From Ignavibacteriales bacterium (lineage in GTDB: Bacteria > Bacteroidota > Ignavibacteria > Ignavibacteriales > Melioribacteraceae), in assembly GCA_020059785.1 (NCBI GenBank), contig JAGVBL010000042.1, forward strand, positions 1-7,330: a DNA stretch of 7,330 nucleotides. The letters run 5' to 3'. The position numbers and the translations under genes are program-made. The notes under the pieces were generated by a model. That model was not told the origin of the DNA. It saw only the letters and a program-made list of their open reading frames with translations, and did no database searches. This document shows, piece after piece, positions 1-5,995 of the stretch; position 1 is the first letter of the stretch, and each line of letters begins with the position of its first letter.

Positions 1-15
1 AACAAATTGTATTCA

Positions 16-94
16 CATAAGCGAATAAGGCGGTTTGATATATTAGTTTTTTCATGATACACTAATATAACCCCTTATTTTGCTTATGTTTTTT
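16..94 (+). terminator. Long imperfect hairpin followed by a T-run (possible terminator)
   Basis: The left arm 16-47 (begins CATAAGC, ends ATATTAGT) is an imperfect reverse complement of the right arm 61-88 (begins ACTAATAT, ends GCTTATG), with a loop at about 48-60. Blocks CATAAGC, AATAAGG, GGTT and ATATTAGT pair, separated by small bulges. Six T residues (89-94) follow on the + strand, which fits an intrinsic terminator for a + strand gene lying left of the window and converging on the gene at 213-782. The stem is AT-rich and bulged, so it could instead be a dispersed repeat. Confidence 0.4.
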
Positions 95-97
95 AAC

Positions 98-113
98 TTT
101 GCGTAACTTCAGT
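98..113 (+). repeat. 16-bp repeat TTTGCGTAACTTCAGT, copy 1
   Basis: An exact 16-bp match to 3920-3935, with mismatches on both sides of the match. In this copy the core is a small inverted repeat, TAACT-TC-AGTTA (104-115). It lies just 3' of the hairpin at 16-94. The other copy also follows a hairpin element, which suggests a tail shared by intergenic elements of this genome. No function is known to me. Confidence 0.6.
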
Positions 114-156
114 TAATTATAAATTCCATTTAAACAAATTATTTTACAGACTCTAC

Positions 157-185
157 AAAAAGCCCCGGACTCTTCGCCGGGGCTT
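157..185 (-). terminator. Rho-independent terminator of the T9SS-cargo fragment
   Basis: Read on the minus strand, the stem AAGCCCCGG / CCGGGGCTT (9 bp, arms 177-185 and 160-168) encloses an 8-nt loop and is followed by TTTTT (161-157). The strong GC stem and U-tract are those of a classical intrinsic terminator. It starts 27 bp after the stop codon of the gene at 213-782. Confidence 0.88.
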
Positions 186-212
186 AACACACGCCCTCGT
201 ACTAATATTTCT

Positions 213-782
213 TTACTTTATTGCAATCATCTTCTTGCTGATGTTTACGTTGTTACCAACTAATCTGTAAACATATACTCCGGATGCCAGTCTGCTTGCA
301 TCAAAGTTTACTTTATGAATTCCGGAACTCATTTGTCCATCAACAAGAGTTGCTACTTCCTGTCCAAGTATGTTATATACTTTAAGCGTGAACATACCGG
401 CTTCAGGAATTGCAAACCGAATTACTGTTGAAGGATTGAACGGGTTAGGATAATTCTGATTCAGTTCGAATTTAGTTGGAACCGATTCTTCGTTATCGGA
501 AACACTTGTTAAGCCGCCGGATTTATATAAGAAGATCTTTCCTTCTTTGGTTCCGATGAAGACATCATTATTATCCGGATTAACAACTATTGCGCTAACA
601 CCAAGTCCGCCCATTCCAAGCGATGTCCATGTTTCGCCATTATCACTCGACATAAACACTCCGGTAGTCCATGATGCAACAAAAACCTTTCCGGTATTAT
701 CAACTACAACCGAGTAAATGAAAGGAGCATTTAGATTGGCTACTTTACTCCATGTAGTTCCGCCATTTAAATAGCAGTACAA
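213..782 (-). pseudogene. 5'-truncated Asp-box beta-propeller protein with T9SS C-terminal sorting domain
   Basis: This is the C-terminal part of a secreted protein. Residues 5-12 and 45-52 (SSDNGETW) are Asp-box/BNR-like turns typical of sialidase-like or photosystem-assembly-type beta-propellers, with strands such as VFVASW and VFIGT between them. A linker at about 91-104 leads into a T9SS type A sorting domain (105-189), with NQNYPNPFNPST near 108-119, LGQEVATLVDG near 139-149, ASGVYVYRL near 166-174 and a basic end, KKMIAIK. T9SS cargo is exported by Sec and anchored or released at the outer membrane, so an N-terminal signal peptide is required. None is present. The only start codon is a TTG at 782 inside the first Asp-box strand, an in-frame stop lies at 822-824, and there is no ribosome binding site. 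Known cargo of this kind is usually several hundred residues long. I infer a remnant whose 5' part was lost by rearrangement; expression as a cytoplasmic stub cannot be excluded. The intact terminator downstream remains. Confidence 0.75.
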
Positions 783-792
783 TTCATATAGT

Positions 793-812
793 CGGAGAAA
801 ATTATTTCTCCG
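793..812. repeat. Perfect 8-bp-stem hairpin between divergent genes
   Basis: CGGAGAAA (793-800) and TTTCTCCG (805-812) are exact reverse complements around the loop ATTA. A moderately T-rich run follows on the + strand (ttaaattttt, 814-823), so a + strand terminator is possible, but no + strand gene precedes it. It sits 11 bp upstream of the point where the truncated cargo gene begins, so it may instead mark the edge of a rearranged segment. Confidence 0.5.
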
Positions 813-1073
813 GTTAAATTTTTAGTAGAGCCTCATGTTCAATACCGGTGCCAGTTATAGAATTTGATTTGGTTGAAATTTCTTTGAAAATATTTTTATA
901 GTGTGTTCCAAACTGAAAAAGGAAAATTTTTGAGGCACTATTTAATTCGGCTGCGGAAGTCTTTATAAAAAGAAAATTGGTTATTGGATGAAAAAATTTT
1001 TACACGGGCACAACCTTTTGATGGTTATGCGAGTCTAAATTTTTGTTGATAATAGATAATTTATAAAACCAAT

Positions 1074-1080
1074 GGGGGGA
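1074..1080 (+). promoter_or_regulatory. Purine-rich ribosome binding site of the DUF5916 gene
   Basis: GGGGGGA ends 7 nt before the ATG at 1088. It resembles a Shine-Dalgarno sequence and supports this start; the ATG at 1072 is in a different frame. Confidence 0.5.
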
Positions 1081-1087
1081 AATTATA

Positions 1088-3736
1088 ATGTCCTTAAATA
1101 AACTGACCGTTCTTTTATTGCTGCCGATAATAACGCTGGCAACAGAAAAAGCCAATAACGAAAAAATTGTCGTCGCTTATAAATTAAGCAACATCAACAT
1201 TAACCTGGATGGAAAGCTTACCGAACCAATCTGGCAAAAAGAGCCAATTAAGGAATTTGTTCAAAAAGATCCTAATGAGGGAACACCGGCAACCGAACAA
1301 ACAAATGTCTGGGTTGCCTTCGATAATGAATATATATATGTAGCTGCCAAATTGTATGATTCCAAACCAGAACAAATAGACGCAAGTATTGCGCGCAGAG
1401 ATAATTACTTTTCATCCGATTGGTTCGCGTTTTACGTTGATCCATACAACGATAAAAAAACCGGCTACTTCTTTGGTGTTAATGCCGGCGGAACAATGCT
1501 CGATGGCGTTCTCTTTAATGATAGCTGGGATGACTGGTCCTGGGATGGAATATGGGAAACAAAAACCACAATTGATAAAGACGGATGGACAGTTGAAATG
1601 AGGATCCCCTTTTCGCAGATGCGTTTTAATCACGGTGAATCAATGACGTGGGGGGTAAACTTCTACCGGGAAGTAAAAAGAAATAATGAAAAATCTTATT
1701 ACGTAATGGTTCCAAAAGCAGAAAGCGGATTTGTCTCCCGCTTTGCGCCGCTCGAGGGTCTTAACGGTATTAAGCCCAAACAACGTTTCGAGATGATGCC
1801 CTACGTGGTTCAGAAAGCACAATACCTTGTTCACGATAAAGGTGATCCGTTTTATAAATCGAATCAGTATAAAACTTCTGTGGGTGCGGATTTCAAAATC
1901 GGCATCGGAAGTAATTTAAATATAGATGCCACTATCAATCCTGATTTCGGACAGGTAGAAGTTGATCCGGCGGTAATCAATTTATCTGCCTTTGAATCTT
2001 ACTTCAACGAAAAGCGACCTTTCTTTATTGAAGGAATGGATAACTTCTATTTTGGAATTGGCGGTGCAAACAACAATTGGGGATTTAATTTCGGCTGGCC
2101 CGAATTATTTTATTCGAGAAGAATCGGAAGATCTCCGCGCGGCAATACTTCTGATGCAGAATATTTGAACTACCCGGGAGAAACGAGAATTTTAGGCGCT
2201 GCAAAACTGACCGGAAAACTAAATGAGTCAACATCACTTGGTGCTATCTCCGCAATAACAGAAAGAACTTTTGCAACGTTATGGAATAACGGCATTAGAA
2301 CCGGCGAAGAGATTGAACCGCTTACATTTTATAATGTATTGAGATCTAAAAAAGAATTTAACGATGGAAGACAATCGCTTGGCTTTATGTTCACAGGCGT
2401 TAACAGAGCTTTTAATAAAAATTCATTATCAGATAATCTTGCAAAGAATGCTTATGCTTTTGGATTGGATGGATGGACCTTTTTAGATGATAAAAAGGAA
2501 TATGTTTTAACAGGTGCTTTTGCCGGCACGCATGTTAATGGATCAAAAGAATATTTGCAAAAATTACAGAAACAGCCGTACCGTTATTTCCAGAGACCGG
2601 ATAATCCTTTTGAAACATTTGATGCCGAGAGAACTTCTTTAACCGGTTATTACGGAAGAGTAATGCTCAATAAACAACAGGGAAATTTTTACATTAATTC
2701 GGCATTAGGATTTGTTTCTCCGGGATTCGAACAGAACGATTTGGGTTTTCAATGGATGGCAGACAGAATAAATATACATACAGTATTAGGTTACCGCTGG
2801 TTTGAACCGGATAGTATTTTTAGATCTAAACAAGTTTATGCATCTTACTCGAGATCGATGAATTTCAAGGGAGAAACTATAAGCAACTTTTTATGGTACC
2901 GGCTTGGCGGAACATTTACAAATTACTACGAATTAGCAATGGGCGGTAACTATAATTTCGAAACCTACAATCCAACGCTTACCCGCGGCGGTCCAATGGG
3001 TATTAATCCATCCTCATATTATTTCTGGATTTTCGGAAGTACGGATAGGAGAGAAAAGTTATCATTTAATAGCGAGATTAATTTTTCAAGAAATTCTATC
3101 GGTGCAAAATATAATATGTTGTATCTTTCGCTTACCTGGAAACCGAATACACAGCTTACATTCAGTATCGGTCCGTCTTTCGAAGTAAGCAAGGCATTGC
3201 AGCAATGGGTTAGAAACGTAAGCGATCCGCTGGCGGTTAACACTTATAATACAAGATATGTTTTCTCAACAATTAATCAGCACACACTTTCTGCAAATAT
3301 CAGATTAAACTGGACATTTACCCCGACCTTGAGCTTACAATTATTTATGCAGCCGTTCTTTGCGGTTGGTGATTACTCGGATTTTAAAGAGCTTGCCAGA
3401 CCACGTTCTCTAAATTATAATTACTATGGACAAAACGGATCGACAATAAATTATGATAAGGATAATGACAAATATAATGTTGATCCCGATGGCAATGGTC
3501 CGGCAAAATCGTTTACGTTCGGAAATCCGAATTTCAATTACAAATCTTTGAGAGGTACAGTAGTTTTAAGATGGGAAGCACTGCCCGGTTCTACATTGTA
3601 TTTTGTTTGGTCGCATAATCAAACAAATTTTGATAATGCCGGAGAATTTAATTTTGCGAGAGACTTCAAACAATTATGGAATTCAAAAGGCGATGATGTT
3701 CTTATGGTTAAATTTTCATACTGGCTCGATATGTAA
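1088..3736 (+). CDS. Exported CBM9-like / DUF5916 outer-membrane protein
   Basis: An 882-aa protein with a short Sec signal (K5, a hydrophobic run at 6-18, likely cleavage near A18). Residues about 33-225 form a CBM9-like carbohydrate-binding beta-sandwich, recognisable by LDGKLTEPIWQ (40-50), WVAFDNEYIYVA (75-86), DWFAFYVDPY (111-120), GWTVEMRIPFSQMRF (166-180) and WGVNFYREV (188-196). The remainder is DUF5916, with its hallmark INPDFGQVEVDPAVINLS (283-300) followed by EKRPFFIEG (308-316), then long stretches of alternating aromatic and polar strands ending in FSYWLDM, as in outer-membrane beta-barrels. The family is abundant in Bacteroidota and Ignavibacteria. The substrate is unknown; binding or passage of glycans or other polymers is inferred from the CBM9-like domain. 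The full length is typical and no frame disruption is visible. It stands alone: the genes on both sides are on the minus strand. The start is supported by the ribosome binding site and the signal peptide. Confidence 0.9.
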   Translation: MSLNKLTVLLLLPIITLATEKANNEKIVVAYKLSNININLDGKLTEPIWQKEPIKEFVQKDPNEGTPATEQTNVWVAFDNEYIYVAAKLYDSKPEQIDASIARRDNYFSSDWFAFYVDPYNDKKTGYFFGVNAGGTMLDGVLFNDSWDDWSWDGIWETKTTIDKDGWTVEMRIPFSQMRFNHGESMTWGVNFYREVKRNNEKSYYVMVPKAESGFVSRFAPLEGLNGIKPKQRFEMMPYVVQKAQYLVHDKGDPFYKSNQYKTSVGADFKIGIGSNLNIDATINPDFGQVEVDPAVINLSAFESYFNEKRPFFIEGMDNFYFGIGGANNNWGFNFGWPELFYSRRIGRSPRGNTSDAEYLNYPGETRILGAAKLTGKLNESTSLGAISAITERTFATLWNNGIRTGEEIEPLTFYNVLRSKKEFNDGRQSLGFMFTGVNRAFNKNSLSDNLAKNAYAFGLDGWTFLDDKKEYVLTGAFAGTHVNGSKEYLQKLQKQPYRYFQRPDNPFETFDAERTSLTGYYGRVMLNKQQGNFYINSALGFVSPGFEQNDLGFQWMADRINIHTVLGYRWFEPDSIFRSKQVYASYSRSMNFKGETISNFLWYRLGGTFTNYYELAMGGNYNFETYNPTLTRGGPMGINPSSYYFWIFGSTDRREKLSFNSEINFSRNSIGAKYNMLYLSLTWKPNTQLTFSIGPSFEVSKALQQWVRNVSDPLAVNTYNTRYVFSTINQHTLSANIRLNWTFTPTLSLQLFMQPFFAVGDYSDFKELARPRSLNYNYYGQNGSTINYDKDNDKYNVDPDGNGPAKSFTFGNPNFNYKSLRGTVVLRWEALPGSTLYFVWSHNQTNFDNAGEFNFARDFKQLWNSKGDDVLMVKFSYWLDM

Positions 3737-3831
3737 TAGAAACGAATATGATTTCTTGCCGCACAGATTTTTTTGTTTTCTATTATATTGTAGAATATAA
3801 GTAATTGAGATGTGCAAATGAGTAGTTTTTA

Positions 3832-3912
3832 TCATATCGAGCGCAGCGATTTCTCTTCAACAATCGAAATTGAGAGGTTGAGATTCTTCTCCCGACTTCG
3901 ACGGGATCAGAA
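3832..3912. repeat. REP-like palindromic element
   Basis: It begins with GAGCGCAGCGA (3839-3849) and contains a bulged hairpin around CTCTTCAA...TTGAGAG (about 3853-3876). It ends with a good hairpin: TTCT-tc-TCCCG (3884-3894), loop ACTTCGA (3895-3901), CGGGA-tc-AGAA (3902-3912). GAGCGCAGCGA and the TCCCGACTTCGACGGGA palindrome are familiar from intergenic repeats scattered in Bacteroidota and related genomes; that is recollection, not a search result. It may act as a transcript-end structure for the gene at 1088-3736, although no T-run follows. Confidence 0.55.
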
Positions 3913-3919
3913 TGATGGT

Positions 3920-3935
3920 TTTGCGTAACTTCAGT
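3920..3935 (+). repeat. 16-bp repeat TTTGCGTAACTTCAGT, copy 2
   Basis: Identical to 98-113 and in the same orientation, 7 bp after the REP-like hairpin ending at 3912. Its position after a hairpin matches copy 1, which suggests the motif is a tail of a family of intergenic elements. Confidence 0.6.
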
Positions 3936-3943
3936 AAACAACA

Positions 3944-4037
3944 AGATTTACACGCGGGGAGCGCAGAGAATTCGCAGAGCGAGCAAAGATTAAGATTTTT
4001 TCTCTGCTATTCCTTTGTGTATTCTGAGTGGAAATCT
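3944..4037. repeat. Imperfect 36-bp inverted repeat (REP-like element)
   Basis: Left arm 3944-3979 and right arm 4002-4037 are both 36 nt and align without gaps, with a 22-nt loop between them. By my count 24 of 36 positions are Watson-Crick pairs and 6 of the 12 mismatches would be G-U wobbles in a + strand RNA. Both ends are exact (AGATTT/AAATCT and GCAGAG/CTCTGC). The CGCAGAG / CTCTGC blocks resemble a widespread class of intergenic repeats with CGCAGAG units; this is recalled, not searched. It lies 38 bp beyond the end of the DUF3943 locus. Confidence 0.55.
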
Positions 4038-4075
4038 TTCGTAGCATATTTTTTTAACAAAATCTAAAACGAAAA

Positions 4076-4383
4076 TCAAATTGCATGTTTAACATAAAAC
4101 CTGATTGCGCTGTTTGTATCCTGTGTATCTTCAAAATACTTATACTTTCCATACCGTTCATACAATAAGACTTCGAAACCCAAAAAAGTTTTTTCAAACA
4201 GATAATTGTTTATTCCGGCATTAAGAAGTCCAACAAACTCTTCGCTCTCTGCGCCGCTTAATGTATGAATCCAATACCTCTTATAATTAATGTATATCTC
4301 GCCGAACTTATCTAATTTAATTTTCACTCCGATCTTGCCGCTTGCACCCGGACCGATATTATAATCTTTCCCGTACTCACTTG
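4076..4383 (-). pseudogene. Out-of-frame C-terminal part of the DUF3943 protein
   Basis: Read in the frame ending with TGA at 4076-4078, this segment encodes SSEYGKDYNIGPGASGKIG (residues completed with one restored base) and then an 83-residue stretch containing IYINYKRYWIHTL, FVGLLNAGINNYLF and GFEVLLYERYGKYKYF. The alternating strands and the YGKDYNIGPG turn are what follows GGTNS in DUF3943 barrels. A GTG at 4327 overlaps the TGA that ends the upstream frame (GTGA), so it could formally be read as a coupled small gene. It has no signal peptide or independent domain, and the turn upstream of 4327 is also coding in this frame, so it is best read as the detached end of the neighbouring gene. 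Restoring one base near 4381-4386 gives a protein of about 478 aa. Confidence 0.8.
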
Positions 4384-5511
4384 ATAGAGAGAATTGGTTC
4401 CGCCCATTAAAATTACCGACAGCCCTAAGTAATTTTGCATTGATGATGATTGAGAGAGGGGAATTATGTTAACTATCTGTCCTGATAGACTCGTTGCAGA
4501 GAGTTTATAAACCGTATTGATATGAATATCAACTTCTTTGTATAAACCAATAATATTTTTAGAATTCTTAAAGAGATTAATGGAGCTGTCCCACAAAACT
4601 CCGCTTGCAAAAATACCTACAATATTGACACCTGGTGCAATATTTAGTTCGGATTGAAGCGAAAAATAATCGAACGGCTTTTGATGATCCGTTATAGCAA
4701 AAAGGTTTCCATAGTTCAAATCGAATCTCACTGTTCCGTATATTTTACTGTTATTAAATTTCCGGCTAAAAAAGACGTTGTGAATTCCAAAAGATACAAC
4801 AAGTTTGAAATCCGGATTGGTTTTTCGACTACCCGTTTTCCACATATCGCCCCTAATTAACCGGTTTAATCCTTGCATCGGATTGATAAGTGTTGATGTA
4901 ACCTCTCTCAATACTCTTTCGAATCCGGCAGTGCTTTCATCAATTAACAAATTAGAAACCCGGTAAGAAATCTCTCCAAGAATTATCCCGGTTACTGGTG
5001 TATTAACAATATCATTGTAAGAGGGGGGATCGGTCTCCATAATATATTCCCACATCAAACTTCCGCCGAAAGCATACGGGGCAGCTTCCCAGAAACTCAG
5101 TCCGTTCGATCGCGCCGTGTTGTAATAATTTGAACCGTGATAAGGATGCCAAAATTGATTTATCAAATAACCATCGGAATCCCACTTAAATCCATTTTCA
5201 AAATTACTTTTTATCGATTTCCAGCTAATTGCAGACCAGCCCTCTTTGTTTATATAACGATGATACGCCCATACTCCGAAATTTAAACCAACAACTTCTA
5301 CAGCTGGCAGCCAGTAATTTTTTCTATGTAACATAGAATCGTTTTCAATTACAATTCCACTGTTCATTTCGCTCTTTGATAATCCAGACGGAAGATTATT
5401 TATCGAAAAATTTTGTGCTGATATTTTTTTATCGGTTGCAAATAAAAAAAGAATTGCTGATGCTAGAACAACTGCCAATATGTTTATATATGATTTCGTT
5501 TTGTTAACCAT
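4324..5511 (-). CDS. DUF3943 family exported protein, frameshifted near its C-terminus
   Basis: This frame encodes 395 aa from the ATG at 5511; a TTG one codon upstream is less likely. Residues 7-34 form a signal peptide with cleavage after SAQ. The DUF3943 core follows, with NYWLPAVEVVGLNFGVW near 65-81, FWHPYHG near 120-126, NTARSNGLSFWEAAPYAFGGSLMWEY near 131-156 and PVTGIILGE near 172-180. Beta-barrel-like strands come next, up to GGTNSLY near 370-376. The family is found in Gram-negative bacteria including Bacteroidota, is predicted to be in the outer membrane and has no established function. After Tyr376 the frame continues for only 19 unrelated residues (from QVSTGK) to the stop at 4324, while the expected ending continues in another frame to 4076. 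One missing base near 4381-4386 explains this. It is the last gene of the exporter operon, 56 bp after the cupin gene, with a hairpin in between. A weak ribosome binding site (AAAAGAGAAA) lies about 9 nt upstream of the ATG. Mutation and assembly error cannot be told apart here. Confidence 0.85.
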   Translation of the reverse strand: MVNKTKSYINILAVVLASAILFLFATDKKISAQNFSINNLPSGLSKSEMNSGIVIENDSMLHRKNYWLPAVEVVGLNFGVWAYHRYINKEGWSAISWKSIKSNFENGFKWDSDGYLINQFWHPYHGSNYYNTARSNGLSFWEAAPYAFGGSLMWEYIMETDPPSYNDIVNTPVTGIILGEISYRVSNLLIDESTAGFERVLREVTSTLINPMQGLNRLIRGDMWKTGSRKTNPDFKLVVSFGIHNVFFSRKFNNSKIYGTVRFDLNYGNLFAITDHQKPFDYFSLQSELNIAPGVNIVGIFASGVLWDSSINLFKNSKNIIGLYKEVDIHINTVYKLSATSLSGQIVNIIPLSQSSSMQNYLGLSVILMGGTNSLYQVSTGKIIISVRVQAARSE

Positions 5512-5532
5512 CAAAATTAATTTCTCTTTTAT

Positions 5533-5567
5533 TTCCAGGAGAGAAGTTGCGAATTTTAATCCTGGAA
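5533..5567 (-). promoter_or_regulatory. Intercistronic hairpin between cupin and DUF3943 genes
   Basis: TTCCAGGA (5533-5540) and TCCTGGAA (5560-5567) are exact reverse complements with a 19-nt loop. On the minus strand the stem starts at the base right after the cupin stop codon (5568-5570). No T-run follows (it continues AATAAAAGAG), so it is not a typical terminator. Roles as an RNA-stability, processing or attenuation element between the two genes are possible inferences. Confidence 0.5.
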
Positions 5568-5978
5568 TTACTTTGATTCTTCTGGAAATTTTATAAGCAT
5601 AATCGATACTGCCGGCTTTGCAACAACTTCATGAAGAATATCTGGTTCAAGACTAACTGTAATCCCGGGCTCTAACTTTATAACATCGATGGTCTCATTG
5701 TTTGGCACTAACAATTCGCCCTCTCCTGAAATACATTGAATAAGAATCGGAACATTTACTTTGTGAGATTCTAATCTTGTTCCATTGCGAAGAGTTAACT
5801 GAACAATCTTTCTTTGATTCATTTCGAACAAAGCAATAATCTCCCTCTCTTTTCCTTCGGATAAGTTCGTTTTAACAGGTAAGATCTTAAATCTATTTTC
5901 CGATATGGAAGACCAAGCTTTGTACTCGGCTTTTATAAGAAATAAACAGACTATTAAAGCGAACAAATAGTTTTTCAT
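5568..5978 (-). CDS. Small exported cupin-domain protein
   Basis: A 136-aa protein with a short positively charged start and a hydrophobic stretch (residues 4-15) that looks like a signal peptide or anchor, although no clean cleavage site is visible. Residues about 50-132 fit a single small cupin barrel. The first cupin motif is reduced: after the G-x5-H pattern (G66, H72) the second His of HxH is Val74 and the usual Glu is absent, followed by VPILIQCISGEGELLV (76-91). The second motif is L-E-P-G (102-105) ... P112-x3-H116. Two histidines (72, 116) therefore remain for any metal, as in the class of small cupins with an H-x-x-x-x-P-I-x-x-Q pattern. No substrate can be assigned. It begins 17 bp after the permease stop and very likely shares its transcript. 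A periplasmic sensor or binding role linked to the exporter is only a guess. Confidence 0.8.
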   Translation of the reverse strand: MKNYLFALIVCLFLIKAEYKAWSSISENRFKILPVKTNLSEGKEREIIALFEMNQRKIVQLTLRNGTRLESHKVNVPILIQCISGEGELLVPNNETIDVIKLEPGITVSLEPDILHEVVAKPAVSIMLIKFPEESK

Positions 5979-5995
5979 TTTGTTTCTCGTATTGT

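Larger units (their letters stand above)
783..1087. other. 305-bp gap: hairpin and leader of the DUF5916 gene; no gene called
   Basis: No convincing gene is present. On the minus strand, 999-817 is open for 61 codons with a stop at 814-816, but it has no ATG, GTG or TTG start and matches no family I recognise. A 16-codon ATG reading frame at 988 (+) is probably chance. A possible sigma70-like promoter for the + strand gene is TTGAAA (873-878), an 18-bp spacer, then TATAGT (897-902); this would give a leader of about 180 nt and is weak evidence. I found no TTG/TAnnTTTG Bacteroidota-type promoter. Confidence 0.4.
3737..4075. other. 339-bp convergent intergenic region filled with repeat elements
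   Basis: This gap lies between the 3' ends of the DUF5916 gene (+) and the DUF3943 locus (-). I see no gene, tRNA or strong intrinsic terminator in it. It contains a REP-like element (about 3832-3912), the second copy of the 16-bp repeat (3920-3935) and a long imperfect inverted repeat (3944-4037), all described separately. The first 95 bp are AT-rich and unstructured apart from a weak TTCTA/TAGAA stem near 3779-3795. Confidence 0.6.

Noticed and set aside
1389..1834. Several 60-73 codon frames on both strands
   Set aside because: All overlap the CBM9-like domain of the DUF5916 gene in other frames and have no recognisable content.
3737..4075. CRISPR-like or tRNA content in the convergent gap
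   Set aside because: The repeats are two different palindromic elements, not regularly spaced direct repeats, and no cloverleaf with a T-loop or anticodon pattern was found.
4076..4327. Independent 83-aa gene starting with GTG, coupled to the DUF3943 gene by overlap
   Set aside because: Coding signal typical of the DUF3943 ending already begins upstream of the GTG in the same frame, and the segment lacks its own signal peptide or domain. A frameshifted single gene explains it better.
4381..4386. Programmed ribosomal frameshift in the DUF3943 gene
   Set aside because: No slippery heptamer of X-XXY-YYZ type or recognisable stimulatory structure is visible; a plain deletion or sequence error is simpler. 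It is not formally excluded.
4654..4860. 68-codon + strand frame
   Set aside because: Antisense to the DUF3943 coding region, without supporting signals.
5512..5514. TTG start for the DUF3943 protein
   Set aside because: The adjacent ATG at 5511 is in frame and gives the same signal peptide; ATG is preferred.
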